A DNA stretch of 64,000 nt from Rubrolithibacter danxiaensis (GTDB taxonomy: Bacteria; Bacteroidota; Bacteroidia; Sphingobacteriales; Sphingobacteriaceae), in contig NZ_JBKOPS010000009.1 in assembly GCF_047272945.1 (NCBI RefSeq), positions 114,774-178,773 of the forward strand. The letters run 5' to 3'. The first letter of the stretch is position 1. Each line of letters opens with the position of its first letter. Positions 35,852-44,211 of the stretch are shown piece by piece. A program made the translations under genes and the position numbers. The notes beneath the pieces were generated by a model. The model did not search any database and was not told where the DNA came from. It saw only the letters and a list, made by a program, of their open reading frames with translations.

Positions 35852-35984
35852 ACTATACTAAGCTATGCATATTATTAGTAATGCATACACTCATTAACGT
35901 TATTTAACATCTTTGAACGATTTTAAACTAAATTGTGTACAGGACAAAGCAGATTGAATTCATCAATTAGTTTTATCTTTGAAC

Positions 35985-36860
35985 ATGATCAAATCAATGA
36001 CGGGTTTTGGATTAGCCTCGGGTAATTTCGATAATGCAAAATATACGGTAGAAATTAAATCTTTAAACAGCAAATTCCTTGAACTCTCACTTAAACTGCC
36101 TAAATCTTTCTCAGAGAAAGAACTTTTTCTAAGAAATGAATGCAGCAAGCAGATAGAACGCGGAAAGGTTGTAATAACAATAACGGTTGAGTACCCTGAA
36201 AATTTATCAAAGGCGGCTTCTATAAATAAGAATCTGCTTAAATCTTACTACCAGCAACTGCGTGAAGTTTCGGAAGAATTAAAAGATCCGGGAAAAAGCC
36301 TGCTGCAGCTGGCCTTAAGTTTTCCGGAAGTGATTCAATACGACGAGGAAACCATATCGGAAGAAGAGTGGAAACATCTTTTAAAAACTTTTGATGAAGC
36401 AATGATCGGCTTCCAGTCTTTCCGGAAAGATGAAGGAACCATCCTGCAGCAGGATTTATTGCTTCGGATAGAAAATATTCTGAATTTTTTAAACCAGGTA
36501 AAAGAACAGGAACCTAAACGTATCCCGATGATTCGTGAACGCCTTAACCAGTTAATTGAAGAATTTATCGGAAAAGAAAACGTAGATCAAAACCGCTTTG
36601 AACAGGAATTGATTTTTTATATTGATAAACTGGATATTACGGAAGAAAAGATCCGTTTAAAAAGCCACTGCGATTATTTCCTCGAAACGCTTAAATCACC
36701 GGATGCTAACGGAAAAAAATTAGGCTTTATTTCGCAGGAAATAGGGCGGGAAATAAATACCATGGGATCAAAAGCTAACGACGCACAGATTCAGCAACTG
36801 GTAGTTGGAATGAAAGAGGAGCTGGAAAAAATAAAAGAGCAATTATTAAATGTACTTTAA
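35985..36860 (+). CDS. YicC family endoribonuclease-like protein
   Basis: 291 residues beginning MIKSMTGFG, the typical YicC start, which is why I prefer the ATG at 35985 over a TTG two codons upstream. The C-terminal DUF1732-type segment reads KSHCDYFLETLKSPDANGKKLGFISQEIGREINTMGSKAND. YicC of E. coli is an RNase acting on small RNA; the same role is inferred here. Followed by gmk, a conserved neighbour pair, with a heptamer repeat array between them. Confidence 0.9.
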   Translation: MIKSMTGFGLASGNFDNAKYTVEIKSLNSKFLELSLKLPKSFSEKELFLRNECSKQIERGKVVITITVEYPENLSKAASINKNLLKSYYQQLREVSEELKDPGKSLLQLALSFPEVIQYDEETISEEEWKHLLKTFDEAMIGFQSFRKDEGTILQQDLLLRIENILNFLNQVKEQEPKRIPMIRERLNQLIEEFIGKENVDQNRFEQELIFYIDKLDITEEKIRLKSHCDYFLETLKSPDANGKKLGFISQEIGREINTMGSKANDAQIQQLVVGMKEELEKIKEQLLNVL

Positions 36861-36865
36861 AATTA

Positions 36866-36921
36866 GTTACAGGTTTTGAATTGCAAGTTATAAACCTTTT
36901 AACTTCAACTTTCAACTTCAA
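36866..36921. repeat. Heptanucleotide repeat array with inverted halves (8 units)
   Basis: Eight 7-bp units fill the spacer between yicC and gmk: GTTACAG, GTTTTGA, ATTGCAA, GTTATAA, then in the opposite sense ACCTTTT, AACTTCA, ACTTTCA and ACTTCAA. The switch of orientation would let RNA fold back on itself. Confidence 0.6.
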
Positions 36922-36924
36922 TAT

Positions 36925-37494
36925 ATGACGGGTAAACTTATCATATTCTCAGCTCCATCCGGAGCAGGAAAAACAACTATAGTACATCATCTTCTTAAAA
37001 AATTCCCACAACTTTCCTTTTCCATTTCTGCAACTACGCGGGAGTGCAGGGGTAAGGAAATTAATGGCAAAGATTACTATTTTATTAGCAAAGAAGAGTT
37101 TTTGCACAAGGTTGCCAAACATGAATTTGTAGAATTTGAAGAAGTTTATTCGGGTACATTCTACGGAACACTCTTCTCAGAAATACAACGCATCTGGGAT
37201 GAAGGTAAGCAGGTAGTTTTTGATATTGATGTGGAAGGCGGCCTTCGGCTTAAAAAAAAATACGACAACAATGCGCTGTCTATTTTTGTACAGCCGCCGT
37301 CATTAGAGGTTTTAATAGAACGATTAACCGGACGCGGAACTGACACGGCTGAAAAGCTTTCGGAACGCTTTAAAAAAGCTGAAAAGGAACTTACCTATGC
37401 AGACAAATTTGATGTTGTCTTAAAAAATTATGATCTTAAAACTGCATGTGAAGAAGCAGAAAAGTTAGTTGCCGATTTTTTAAACTTAACTTAA
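36925..37494 (+). CDS. gmk: Guanylate kinase
   Basis: Phosphorylates GMP to GDP. P-loop APSGAGKTT (10-18), then SISATTRECRGKEINGKDYYF, which forms the GMP-binding region, and DIDVEGGLRLKK. Length 189 is normal. It is 13 nt upstream of nadD, so they are cotranscribed. Confidence 0.95.
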   Translation: MTGKLIIFSAPSGAGKTTIVHHLLKKFPQLSFSISATTRECRGKEINGKDYYFISKEEFLHKVAKHEFVEFEEVYSGTFYGTLFSEIQRIWDEGKQVVFDIDVEGGLRLKKKYDNNALSIFVQPPSLEVLIERLTGRGTDTAEKLSERFKKAEKELTYADKFDVVLKNYDLKTACEEAEKLVADFLNLT

Positions 37495-37507
37495 AATAAC
37501 CAATTGA

Positions 37508-38080
37508 ATGAAAATCGGTTTGTTCTTTGGTTCTTTCAATCCCATTCACACAGGGCACTTAATTATCGCCAGCTTTATGGCGAACTACACGGATCTTGAG
37601 CAGGTGTGGCTGGTGGTTTCACCACACAATCCTCTGAAAGATAAAAGTGCATTGATAAATATGTACGACCGGCTGGAAATGGCAAAAATTGCTACTGAAA
37701 ATGCTGAAAATATCCGTGTTAGCGACATTGAATTTAAACTACCTCAGCCCTCTTATACCATTGATACATTAACTTATTTGCAAGAACGCTATCCAGAGCA
37801 CCAATTTTCACTCATAATGGGTTCTGATAATTTAAAATCACTTAAAAAGTGGAAAAATTATGAACTGATATTAAGAGATTATTCTATTTTAATTTATCCC
37901 AGGCCTGGTTACGAAAATTCAGAATTAGAGAACCACCCGTCTGTTACTGTTACTCAAACGCCACAAATGGAGATATCTTCCACTTTTATCCGAAAAGCAA
38001 TACAGGAAGGTAAAAATGTTCAGTTTTTTATACCGGATGAAGTGCTGAAATTTATAGAATCGAAGAATCTGTATCACTAA
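37508..38080 (+). CDS. nadD: Nicotinate-nucleotide adenylyltransferase
   Basis: Adenylates nicotinate mononucleotide in NAD synthesis. GSFNPIHTGH (8-17) gives the HxGH nucleotidyltransferase motif and ISSTFIRKAI the C-terminal ISSTxxR motif. 190 residues. It follows gmk by 13 nt. With nadA and nadB at 42.8-45.8 kb it covers much of the de novo NAD route. Confidence 0.95.
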   Translation: MKIGLFFGSFNPIHTGHLIIASFMANYTDLEQVWLVVSPHNPLKDKSALINMYDRLEMAKIATENAENIRVSDIEFKLPQPSYTIDTLTYLQERYPEHQFSLIMGSDNLKSLKKWKNYELILRDYSILIYPRPGYENSELENHPSVTVTQTPQMEISSTFIRKAIQEGKNVQFFIPDEVLKFIESKNLYH

Positions 38081-38103
38081 CAATTCTTCTGTATTTTTGC
38101 CTT

Positions 38104-38706
38104 GTGAGCAACGAAAAAACAATTCTTAAATTAAAACTTCCTACAGACCCCAAATGGGTAAAAAATGTAGTGGAAAGCAATATTGAAGAAATTCTTACTG
38201 ATCATGCCTTTTGCGAGCAAAAAGCAGCAAGCAATGCAATTACGCTAATTGTTCAAAACCCCAACTTATCTGATTTAGTGCAGGAAATGGCCGCCTTAGT
38301 ACAGGAAGAAATGGACCATTTTAAAAGAGTTCATGATATTATCCTGGAACGTGGATACCTTTTAGGAAGAGAGCGAAAAGACGATTATGTAAACGAATTA
38401 CTTAAATTCCTTAAAAAAGGCGGAAGCAGGACAGAACAATTAATAGATCGTTTACTTTTTGCCGCTATGATTGAGGCACGCAGTTGCGAACGTTTCAAAG
38501 TTCTTTCAGAACATATTAATGACGAAAAACTAGCTGCATTTTATCATGAACTGATGATTAGTGAGGCTACTCATTATACAACCTTTATTAAACTTGCCAG
38601 AAAATATGCTGAAAATATTGATGTGGATAAACGCTGGCAGGAATTTTTGGATTACGAAGCCAGTGTAATTCAAAACTACGGAAAGAAGGAAACCATACAC
38701 GGTTAA
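38104..38706 (+). CDS. miaE: tRNA 2-methylthio-N6-isopentenyladenosine-37 hydroxylase
   Basis: Diiron enzyme that hydroxylates the isopentenyl group of ms2i6A37 in tRNA. Four-helix ferritin-like metal motifs are visible: HAFCEQKAASNA, EEMDHFKRVHD, MIEARSCERF and SEATHYTTFI. The best start is GTG at 38104, 23 nt after nadD. 200 residues. MiaA and MiaB, which make its substrate, are not in the window. Confidence 0.9.
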   Translation: MSNEKTILKLKLPTDPKWVKNVVESNIEEILTDHAFCEQKAASNAITLIVQNPNLSDLVQEMAALVQEEMDHFKRVHDIILERGYLLGRERKDDYVNELLKFLKKGGSRTEQLIDRLLFAAMIEARSCERFKVLSEHINDEKLAAFYHELMISEATHYTTFIKLARKYAENIDVDKRWQEFLDYEASVIQNYGKKETIHG

Positions 38707-38712
38707 ATAAAA

Positions 38713-38744
38713 ATAGTCCTGATGTTTATTTACATCAGGACTAT
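38713..38744. terminator. Bidirectional terminator between miaE and the YugP-type gene
   Basis: ATAGTCCTGATGT (38713-38725) and its exact complement (38732-38744) around a 6-nt loop, between convergent genes. The U-tract is short on either strand. Confidence 0.75.
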
Positions 38745-38768
38745 CTTCAAATCTTTTATTAACTATTT

Positions 38769-39455
38769 TTAATCTCTTCTGCCAGCTAACATACTTGCGT
38801 AATATAAAAGCATAGCCAGGGAACTTAAAGCAGCAACTACATAAGTCATAGCGGCCCACCACAAAGCATCTTTAGCCTGTCCGTGTTCCATATCCGTTTG
38901 CATAATACCTCGGTTGGTTTGCAGCCAGGCCAAGGCTCTTCTGGAAGCATCAAATTCAACCGGTAAAGTTACAAAACTGAAAAATGTTACTATCGCCAAA
39001 GCTACAACTCCTACTGTCAGCACTATATAATTTCCGCTGAAAGCAAGAAGCATTACGCCTATCATTAAAGTCCACTGAACCAACTTAGAGGCAGTGCTTA
39101 CAATTGGTACCATCGCAGACCTGAACTGCAGCCAGGAGTAAGCTTTTGCATGCTGTACTGCGTGTCCGCATTCATGAGCTGCCACTGCTGCTGCTGCAAC
39201 ACTTCGGCCCAGAGCAACCTCCGGACTAAGGTTTACTGTTCTGTCTGAAGGATTATAGTGATCTGTTAACTGACCATCAACAGAAATAATTTTAACATCG
39301 TAAATACCATTATCGTGAAGCATTCTTTCAGCAACTTCGCGACCTGTCATTCCGGATAACAACGGAACTTCCGAGTATTGCTTGAACTTGCTTTTAAACC
39401 TCCATTGAACAATGAAGCTGATAGCCGTTATTCCTATAAATAAAATCCAAATCAT
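38769..39455 (-). CDS. YugP-type neutral zinc metallopeptidase, membrane
   Basis: 228 residues: an N-terminal membrane helix (1-17), the zinc motif HECGH (94-98) preceded by AAAVAA, and further hydrophobic segments near 115-155 and at the C-terminus. Matches the Zn_peptidase_2/YugP family found widely in bacteria; its substrate is unknown. Inner-membrane location is inferred. Convergent with miaE. Confidence 0.88.
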   Translation of the reverse strand: MIWILFIGITAISFIVQWRFKSKFKQYSEVPLLSGMTGREVAERMLHDNGIYDVKIISVDGQLTDHYNPSDRTVNLSPEVALGRSVAAAAVAAHECGHAVQHAKAYSWLQFRSAMVPIVSTASKLVQWTLMIGVMLLAFSGNYIVLTVGVVALAIVTFFSFVTLPVEFDASRRALAWLQTNRGIMQTDMEHGQAKDALWWAAMTYVVAALSSLAMLLYYASMLAGRRD

Positions 39456-39650
39456 TTTCTTAATCTTTTTTCATGAATTTATTCAAAAAGCATTCCTAAC
39501 TAAAATACTAACAAAAAATTTACCTTAAAACTATTTCAAGTAAAAGGATAGTTCTAATAACTGACAGTTAGGCATAATCTAAAAAGAATTTGACAGTAAT
39601 AATTACACTTTTTTTACTAATATTCTTATCTTAGTGATAAAAATATTAGC

Positions 39651-41036
39651 ATGGAAAATATTTCACTTATCCTACTCATTATATCAATAACACTTCTTTT
39701 TACCAGTTTTATATTCAATAGAAACAAAAAGAAAATTATAAGAGAAAATGAGACTTTAAATATTGAAAATCAAACATTAAAAATTTACACAGCAAAAATA
39801 GAAGAGCGAATAAATAATATAATTGAAGAAAAAAATAATATAAGTTCTTATTTGAAAAATGAGCAGGAGAGGTTATTAACAGATTTGGAAAAAGAAAGAG
39901 CTAAGTTTTTAGAAGCACATCAATCTTTAGAAAGCCTTAAAAGTTATTACTCAGCTCAAAAAGAAAAAATCAGTGAGCAAAAGCAATATATAGAAGAACT
40001 TCAGGATAAATTTAAAATAGAGTTTGAAAATCTCGCCTCTCAGATCCTGAAGCAAAAATCACATGAGTTTACTGAAGTCAATAAGGTAAATCTGGATAAT
40101 TTATTGAATCCATTGAAAGAACAGATAAAGACCTTTGAAAAAAAGGTAGAAGATGCCTATGATAAAGAACTAAGAGATAAGATCAGTTTACGAGAAGAAC
40201 TTAAAAAACTAAATGATTCAAGCTTCCAGTTAAGTCAGCATGCAACAAACCTTACCAATGCTTTAAAAGGAGAAACAAAAACGCAGGGAAACTGGGGGGA
40301 ATTTATTTTAGAAAGTATACTGGAAAAGTCGGGTTTATTAAAAAACCGAGAATATTTTATCCAGCAAAATTATAAGACAGAAGAAGGTAAAAGTTTCCAG
40401 CCCGATGTTATAATTCATTTACCAGATGAAAAACGAATTATAATTGACTCGAAAGTTTCTTTGGTTGACTTTGAAAAGTACCATTCGTGCGATAACGAAC
40501 AGGAAAAATTACTTTGTTTAAAAAACCATATTTCTTCGATAAGAAGACACATTAAAGGTCTGGGAGATAAGAATTATCAAAATTTATACGAAATCAAATC
40601 ACTTGACTTTGTTTTACTTTTTATGCCTGTGGAACCTGCCTTTTCACTCGCTACCCAGCACGATAATCAACTGTTTACCGAAGCCTTTGATCGCAATATC
40701 GTTATTGTTAGCCCTTCTACTTTGCTGGCTACTTTAAGAACCATTGCAAGCATCTGGAAACATGAATATCAGAATAAAAACGCTTTAAGAATAGCAAAAG
40801 AAGGAGAAGCTTTATACGACAAATTTTATGATCTGATTAAAGATCTTGAGAAAGTTCAAACCGGGTTTGAAAGCGTACATAAAAACTTTAACAGTGCATT
40901 TACTCGGCTTGAAGGTAAAGGAGGAATTATCCGCAGGATTGAAAATCTCAGAGAACTTGGCATCAAAGGTTCTAAAAAAATCAGTACCAAATACTTCGAT
41001 TCGATAGAAGAAGATGAGGAAGTTTCAGTGGATTAA
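39651..41036 (+). CDS. rmuC: DNA recombination protein RmuC
   Basis: 461 residues: an N-terminal membrane anchor (1-21), a long coiled coil (about 30-200), then the RmuC core (QGNWGEFILESILEKSGL, FQPDVIIHLPDEKRIIIDSKVSL, FDRNIVIVSPSTLLATLRTIASIWKHE). RmuC limits DNA rearrangement at inverted repeats; the conserved core resembles a PD-(D/E)XK nuclease (PDVIIHLP then IDSK). Its stop overlaps the end of the PIN pseudogene by 2 nt. Confidence 0.92.
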   Translation: MENISLILLIISITLLFTSFIFNRNKKKIIRENETLNIENQTLKIYTAKIEERINNIIEEKNNISSYLKNEQERLLTDLEKERAKFLEAHQSLESLKSYYSAQKEKISEQKQYIEELQDKFKIEFENLASQILKQKSHEFTEVNKVNLDNLLNPLKEQIKTFEKKVEDAYDKELRDKISLREELKKLNDSSFQLSQHATNLTNALKGETKTQGNWGEFILESILEKSGLLKNREYFIQQNYKTEEGKSFQPDVIIHLPDEKRIIIDSKVSLVDFEKYHSCDNEQEKLLCLKNHISSIRRHIKGLGDKNYQNLYEIKSLDFVLLFMPVEPAFSLATQHDNQLFTEAFDRNIVIVSPSTLLATLRTIASIWKHEYQNKNALRIAKEGEALYDKFYDLIKDLEKVQTGFESVHKNFNSAFTRLEGKGGIIRRIENLRELGIKGSKKISTKYFDSIEEDEEVSVD

Positions 41037-41455
41037 ACAGAATCTTTAAATTTGTTTTTCAAATACAATTCTGCAGATTCTACACGTATTTGAGCTTCTT
41101 TAAAATCTTTTAAATTTCTTGTTACTAATATTTTTAAATTATTCTCTATTGCCGTATAATACTGTATAGCATCTTCAAAATCATTAAAAACAGAATTTAG
41201 AGAAAGTTCTATTATTTTATCATCTACGGATAGAATATTAACAAGTACTTTAAAACTACTTAAAATTCTAAGGGCTTCTTTAATAGAATATTGTTGGACA
41301 GTAGATAATTGAGATTAGAAAAAGATAAAGATGATACGAATAAGTTTATCTCTTTTTTATCTGATAAAGTGAATAATCTAGCGGCAAAAGTATAATGAGG
41401 TTCTCTTTTTGATAGCATATCCAGGCATATCTGTGTCAACAAATATATTATCCAT
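41033..41455 (-). pseudogene. PIN-domain (VapC-like) toxin gene broken by two frameshifts
   Basis: Starting at 41455 the frame gives MDNIFVDTD, then shifts by one base near 41425 to MLSKREPHYTFAARLF and on to SNLNYLL. It shifts again near 41300 to YSIKEALRILSSF and continues through FNDFEDAIQYYTA and LVTRNLKDF to a stop at 41033. Joined, these pieces form a PIN ribonuclease with acidic residues at VDTD, the FEDA segment and the C-terminus. The gene overlaps the antitoxin stop by 8 nt, as in VapBC pairs. Two frameshifts make it inactive unless sequencing errors are responsible. Confidence 0.7.
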
Positions 41456-41699
41456 TCAGATATTTTTTAGATAGGTATTCACTATACTCCTTTTTATAAT
41501 TTTTATCTTGAGGTAGTTTGATTACACCTGAAAGATCTTTTACCAAAGGAGAAATTTCTTCTTCAGGAAATTGATTTGAAGTTACTTTATCAAGGTAAGA
41601 TTCAACTAATTTAGATAAACTTATATTCCTGTCTGAAGCAAAAACCTTCGCCTTTTCTATTATATTTTTATCTAAAACTAATGTTAATTTATTTCCCAT
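41448..41699 (-). CDS. DUF6364-like antitoxin of a VapBC-type pair
   Basis: 83 residues with a ribbon-helix-helix-like N-terminus (KLTLVLDKNIIEKAKVFAS, then NISLSKLVESYL) and a C-terminal tail ending EYSEYLSKKYLNG that would bind a toxin. This is the form of DUF6364 antitoxins that pair with PIN toxins. The downstream toxin gene is frameshifted, so the antitoxin may persist only as a remnant. It would normally autoregulate the pair. Confidence 0.7.
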   Translation of the reverse strand: MGNKLTLVLDKNIIEKAKVFASDRNISLSKLVESYLDKVTSNQFPEEEISPLVKDLSGVIKLPQDKNYKKEYSEYLSKKYLNG

Positions 41700-41716
41700 G
41701 ATTTTAAAATAAATAT

Positions 41717-42763
41717 TTATTTGTCTTTAAATGCATTCCATCCCTGTGCTTTCAAAGGATGAACATTTCCGGATTTGCTGATAAGGTTCATTCCTGCCGC
41801 CTCTTCTGTAATATAACCAATTACGGTGATATCAGGATTATATTTTAACTTGTCGTAATCATCCTGTTTAATAGTGAAAAGTAATTCATAATCTTCGCCG
41901 CCATTTAAAGCACAAACAGAAGGATCAAGATTAAATTCACGTGCTGTATTATACGTCATAGGGTCAATAGGAATTTTTTCTTCATATAAACTACATCCTT
42001 TTTTAGATTGCCTACAGATATGCATAATTTCTGAAGCAAGCCCATCAGAAATATCAATCATCGAAGTAGGCTTAATTCCTAGTTCTTTCAGTGCTGAAAT
42101 TATATCCTTACGAGATTCCGGTTTTAATTGCCTTTCAATGATGTAATCTTTTCCCTCTAAATCAGGTTGAATATTCGGATTTTCAAGATAAATAAGCTTT
42201 TCACGCTCCAGCAACTGAAGTCCGACATAAGCTGCGCCCAAATCTCCGGAAACACAAATTAAATCTTTCTCGTTAGCACCAGAACGATAGCATATATCCT
42301 CTTCTTTAGCGTATCCGATACTTGTAACGCTTATTACAAGGCCTTGCTTTGATGAAGAAGTATCGCCGCCTACAAGATCAACTTTATACTGGTTACATGC
42401 TAAAAGCATCCCTTCGTAAAGTTCTTCGACGGCTTCGAGCGGAAACTTACTTGATAAACCTATTGAAACGGTAACCTGACTTGCAACACCGTTCATGGCG
42501 TATATATCACTTAAATTAACCTGGATAGCTTTATATCCAAGATGTTTTAAGGGAGTATAGGATAAGTCAAAATGAATACCTTCCAATAGCAGATCTGTTG
42601 AAATAAGTGTTTTATTTGCTGAAAAATCAAGAACTGTGGCATCATCTCCGATTCCCTTTACTGTACTATCCTGATTATAAATTTTAACATGTTGTGTTAA
42701 GTGATCTATTAAACCAAATTCTCCAAGGTTTTGTATATCCGTCCGTTCGCTGTTTTCAAACAT
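41717..42763 (-). CDS. thiL: Thiamine-monophosphate kinase
   Basis: Phosphorylates thiamine monophosphate to the active diphosphate. The AIR-synthase fold features are present: GIGDDATVLDFS near 40-51, the STDLLLEGIHFDL segment, AIQVNLSDIYAMNG and DLVGGDTSSSKQG. 348 residues. It is 42 nt downstream of nadA on the same strand. Confidence 0.93.
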   Translation of the reverse strand: MFENSERTDIQNLGEFGLIDHLTQHVKIYNQDSTVKGIGDDATVLDFSANKTLISTDLLLEGIHFDLSYTPLKHLGYKAIQVNLSDIYAMNGVASQVTVSIGLSSKFPLEAVEELYEGMLLACNQYKVDLVGGDTSSSKQGLVISVTSIGYAKEEDICYRSGANEKDLICVSGDLGAAYVGLQLLEREKLIYLENPNIQPDLEGKDYIIERQLKPESRKDIISALKELGIKPTSMIDISDGLASEIMHICRQSKKGCSLYEEKIPIDPMTYNTAREFNLDPSVCALNGGEDYELLFTIKQDDYDKLKYNPDITVIGYITEEAAGMNLISKSGNVHPLKAQGWNAFKDK

Positions 42764-42805
42764 GTTAAAAAAAATAAAAATTAAACTTTAAACACTTTAT
42801 CCCCA

Positions 42806-43798
42806 CTACAATCCTAACCGTGCTGATATTTCCAGCATGCGTTCAATTGGTTTCCTTGCTTGTTCTATAATATTCATAGAAACAGTTACTTCAGGCAACT
42901 CGTTTTTTAAACACAAGTACAATTTTTCCAATGTATTACGCTTCATATGCGGACAATCATTACATGCACAGGCATTGTTTGGAGGAGCGGGTATAAATAC
43001 CTTATCGGGGTTCGCTTTCTCCATCTGATGGATAATTCCACTTTCGGTAGCAACAATAAATTCTTTTGCAGGGCTTTTTATGGTATAGTTAAGCAGTCCG
43101 GTTGTAGAACCTACATAATCAGCCATATTTAAAAGTATATCTTCACACTCTGGGTGTGCTATAAACTTCGCTTCCGGGTGCCTTTCTTTAAGTTTTAATA
43201 TCCGCTGCTGCGAAAATATTTCGTGAACCATGCAAGCACCATTCCACAATACCAGGTCTCTTCCTGTCTTTTTAGCTACATACGTTCCCAAATTTCTATC
43301 AGGGCCGAATATTATTTTTTGATCTTTTGGTAAACTTTCAACAATTTGAACTGCGTTAGCTGAAGTACAAACTATATCGCTTAAGGCTTTCAATTCTGCA
43401 GTACAATTCACATACGTTATTACCAGGTGATCGGGATACGCTTCTTTAAATCTTGCAAATAAGTGCGGCGGGCAACTATCTGATAAGGAGCATCCTGCCT
43501 TTACGTCTGGTAATAAAACTTTCTTATCGGGCGATAATATCTTTGCTGTTTCTGCCATAAAGTGTACACCGGCAAAAACGATAATGTCCGCATCGGTTTT
43601 GGCTGCCTGCTGCGATAAGCCCAAACTATCTCCGATATAATCAGCAATATCCTGTATATCAGGTTCCTGATAATAGTGTGCAAGAATAATCGCATTTTTT
43701 TCTTTTTTTAATTTTTCAATCTCATCAAACAGATCCAGTGTCGGATCGATAGGTTCGTCTACAAAACCTTTAACATTTATTTCTTCAAAAATATCCAT
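42806..43798 (-). CDS. nadA: Quinolinate synthase
   Basis: Condenses iminoaspartate with dihydroxyacetone phosphate to quinolinate using a [4Fe-4S] cluster. Cluster Cys are Cys103 in KAGCSLSDSCP, Cys189 in WNGACMVHE and one in CACNDCPHM (279 or 282). I chose the ATG at 43798, giving 330 residues; a TTG five codons upstream is less likely. Divergent from nadB, whose product supplies iminoaspartate; the shared spacer holds a palindrome. Confidence 0.95.
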   Translation of the reverse strand: MDIFEEINVKGFVDEPIDPTLDLFDEIEKLKKEKNAIILAHYYQEPDIQDIADYIGDSLGLSQQAAKTDADIIVFAGVHFMAETAKILSPDKKVLLPDVKAGCSLSDSCPPHLFARFKEAYPDHLVITYVNCTAELKALSDIVCTSANAVQIVESLPKDQKIIFGPDRNLGTYVAKKTGRDLVLWNGACMVHEIFSQQRILKLKERHPEAKFIAHPECEDILLNMADYVGSTTGLLNYTIKSPAKEFIVATESGIIHQMEKANPDKVFIPAPPNNACACNDCPHMKRNTLEKLYLCLKNELPEVTVSMNIIEQARKPIERMLEISARLGL

Positions 43799-44211
43799 TT
43801 CTCGACAATACAATAAAATACAAATTATTTATTAAAAAGATTCTTACTGTTTATTAGGGTGTTGGTAATGTTTAAAAGTGGCCTAACTATTTTTTGCTTC
43901 TTTTGTTTTGGTTAAATTTTAAACAAGTTATAAACATTTATAACTATTTAAGATTTTCATTTTCAATGACTTGCTTATTGCTATAATTTTTAGAACGAGT
44001 TATTCAGTTGATTTTTACTTATACCATCAGAAGTGTAAAACGTCATTTTATATGCTTATAACTTTCTGGAAAGTTCTCTATTTTACTCCTGAAAAGTTTA
44101 TATAGCAGTAAATTCAAGAATCTTTCATTTCTTTTTAATACAAAATTAACATCTTTACTGTGCTTTATCCACACTAAGAATTAAGTTTACATTTTAATAA
44201 TCTTTTTTTCA
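43799..44211. other. AT-rich spacer between nadA and nadB
   Basis: About 410 bp with no supported gene, holding the promoters of two divergent NAD-synthesis genes. It contains a 20-bp palindrome (43926-43945) and one perfect DnaA box TTATCCACA (44165-44173, 39 bp before the nadB ATG). I see no other structured element. Confidence 0.6.
43926..43945. promoter_or_regulatory. Palindrome between nadA and nadB, candidate operator
   Basis: AGTTATAAA and its exact complement TTTATAACT are separated by CA, a 20-bp inverted repeat. It lies 128 bp upstream of the nadA ATG and 267 bp upstream of that of nadB, a plausible place for a NAD-pathway repressor. The regulator is unknown and nothing in the window encodes one. 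Confidence 0.4.

Noticed and set aside
43799..44211. Chromosomal origin between nadA and nadB
   Set aside because: Only one DnaA box and no box cluster or AT-rich 13-mer array; GC skew was not computed.
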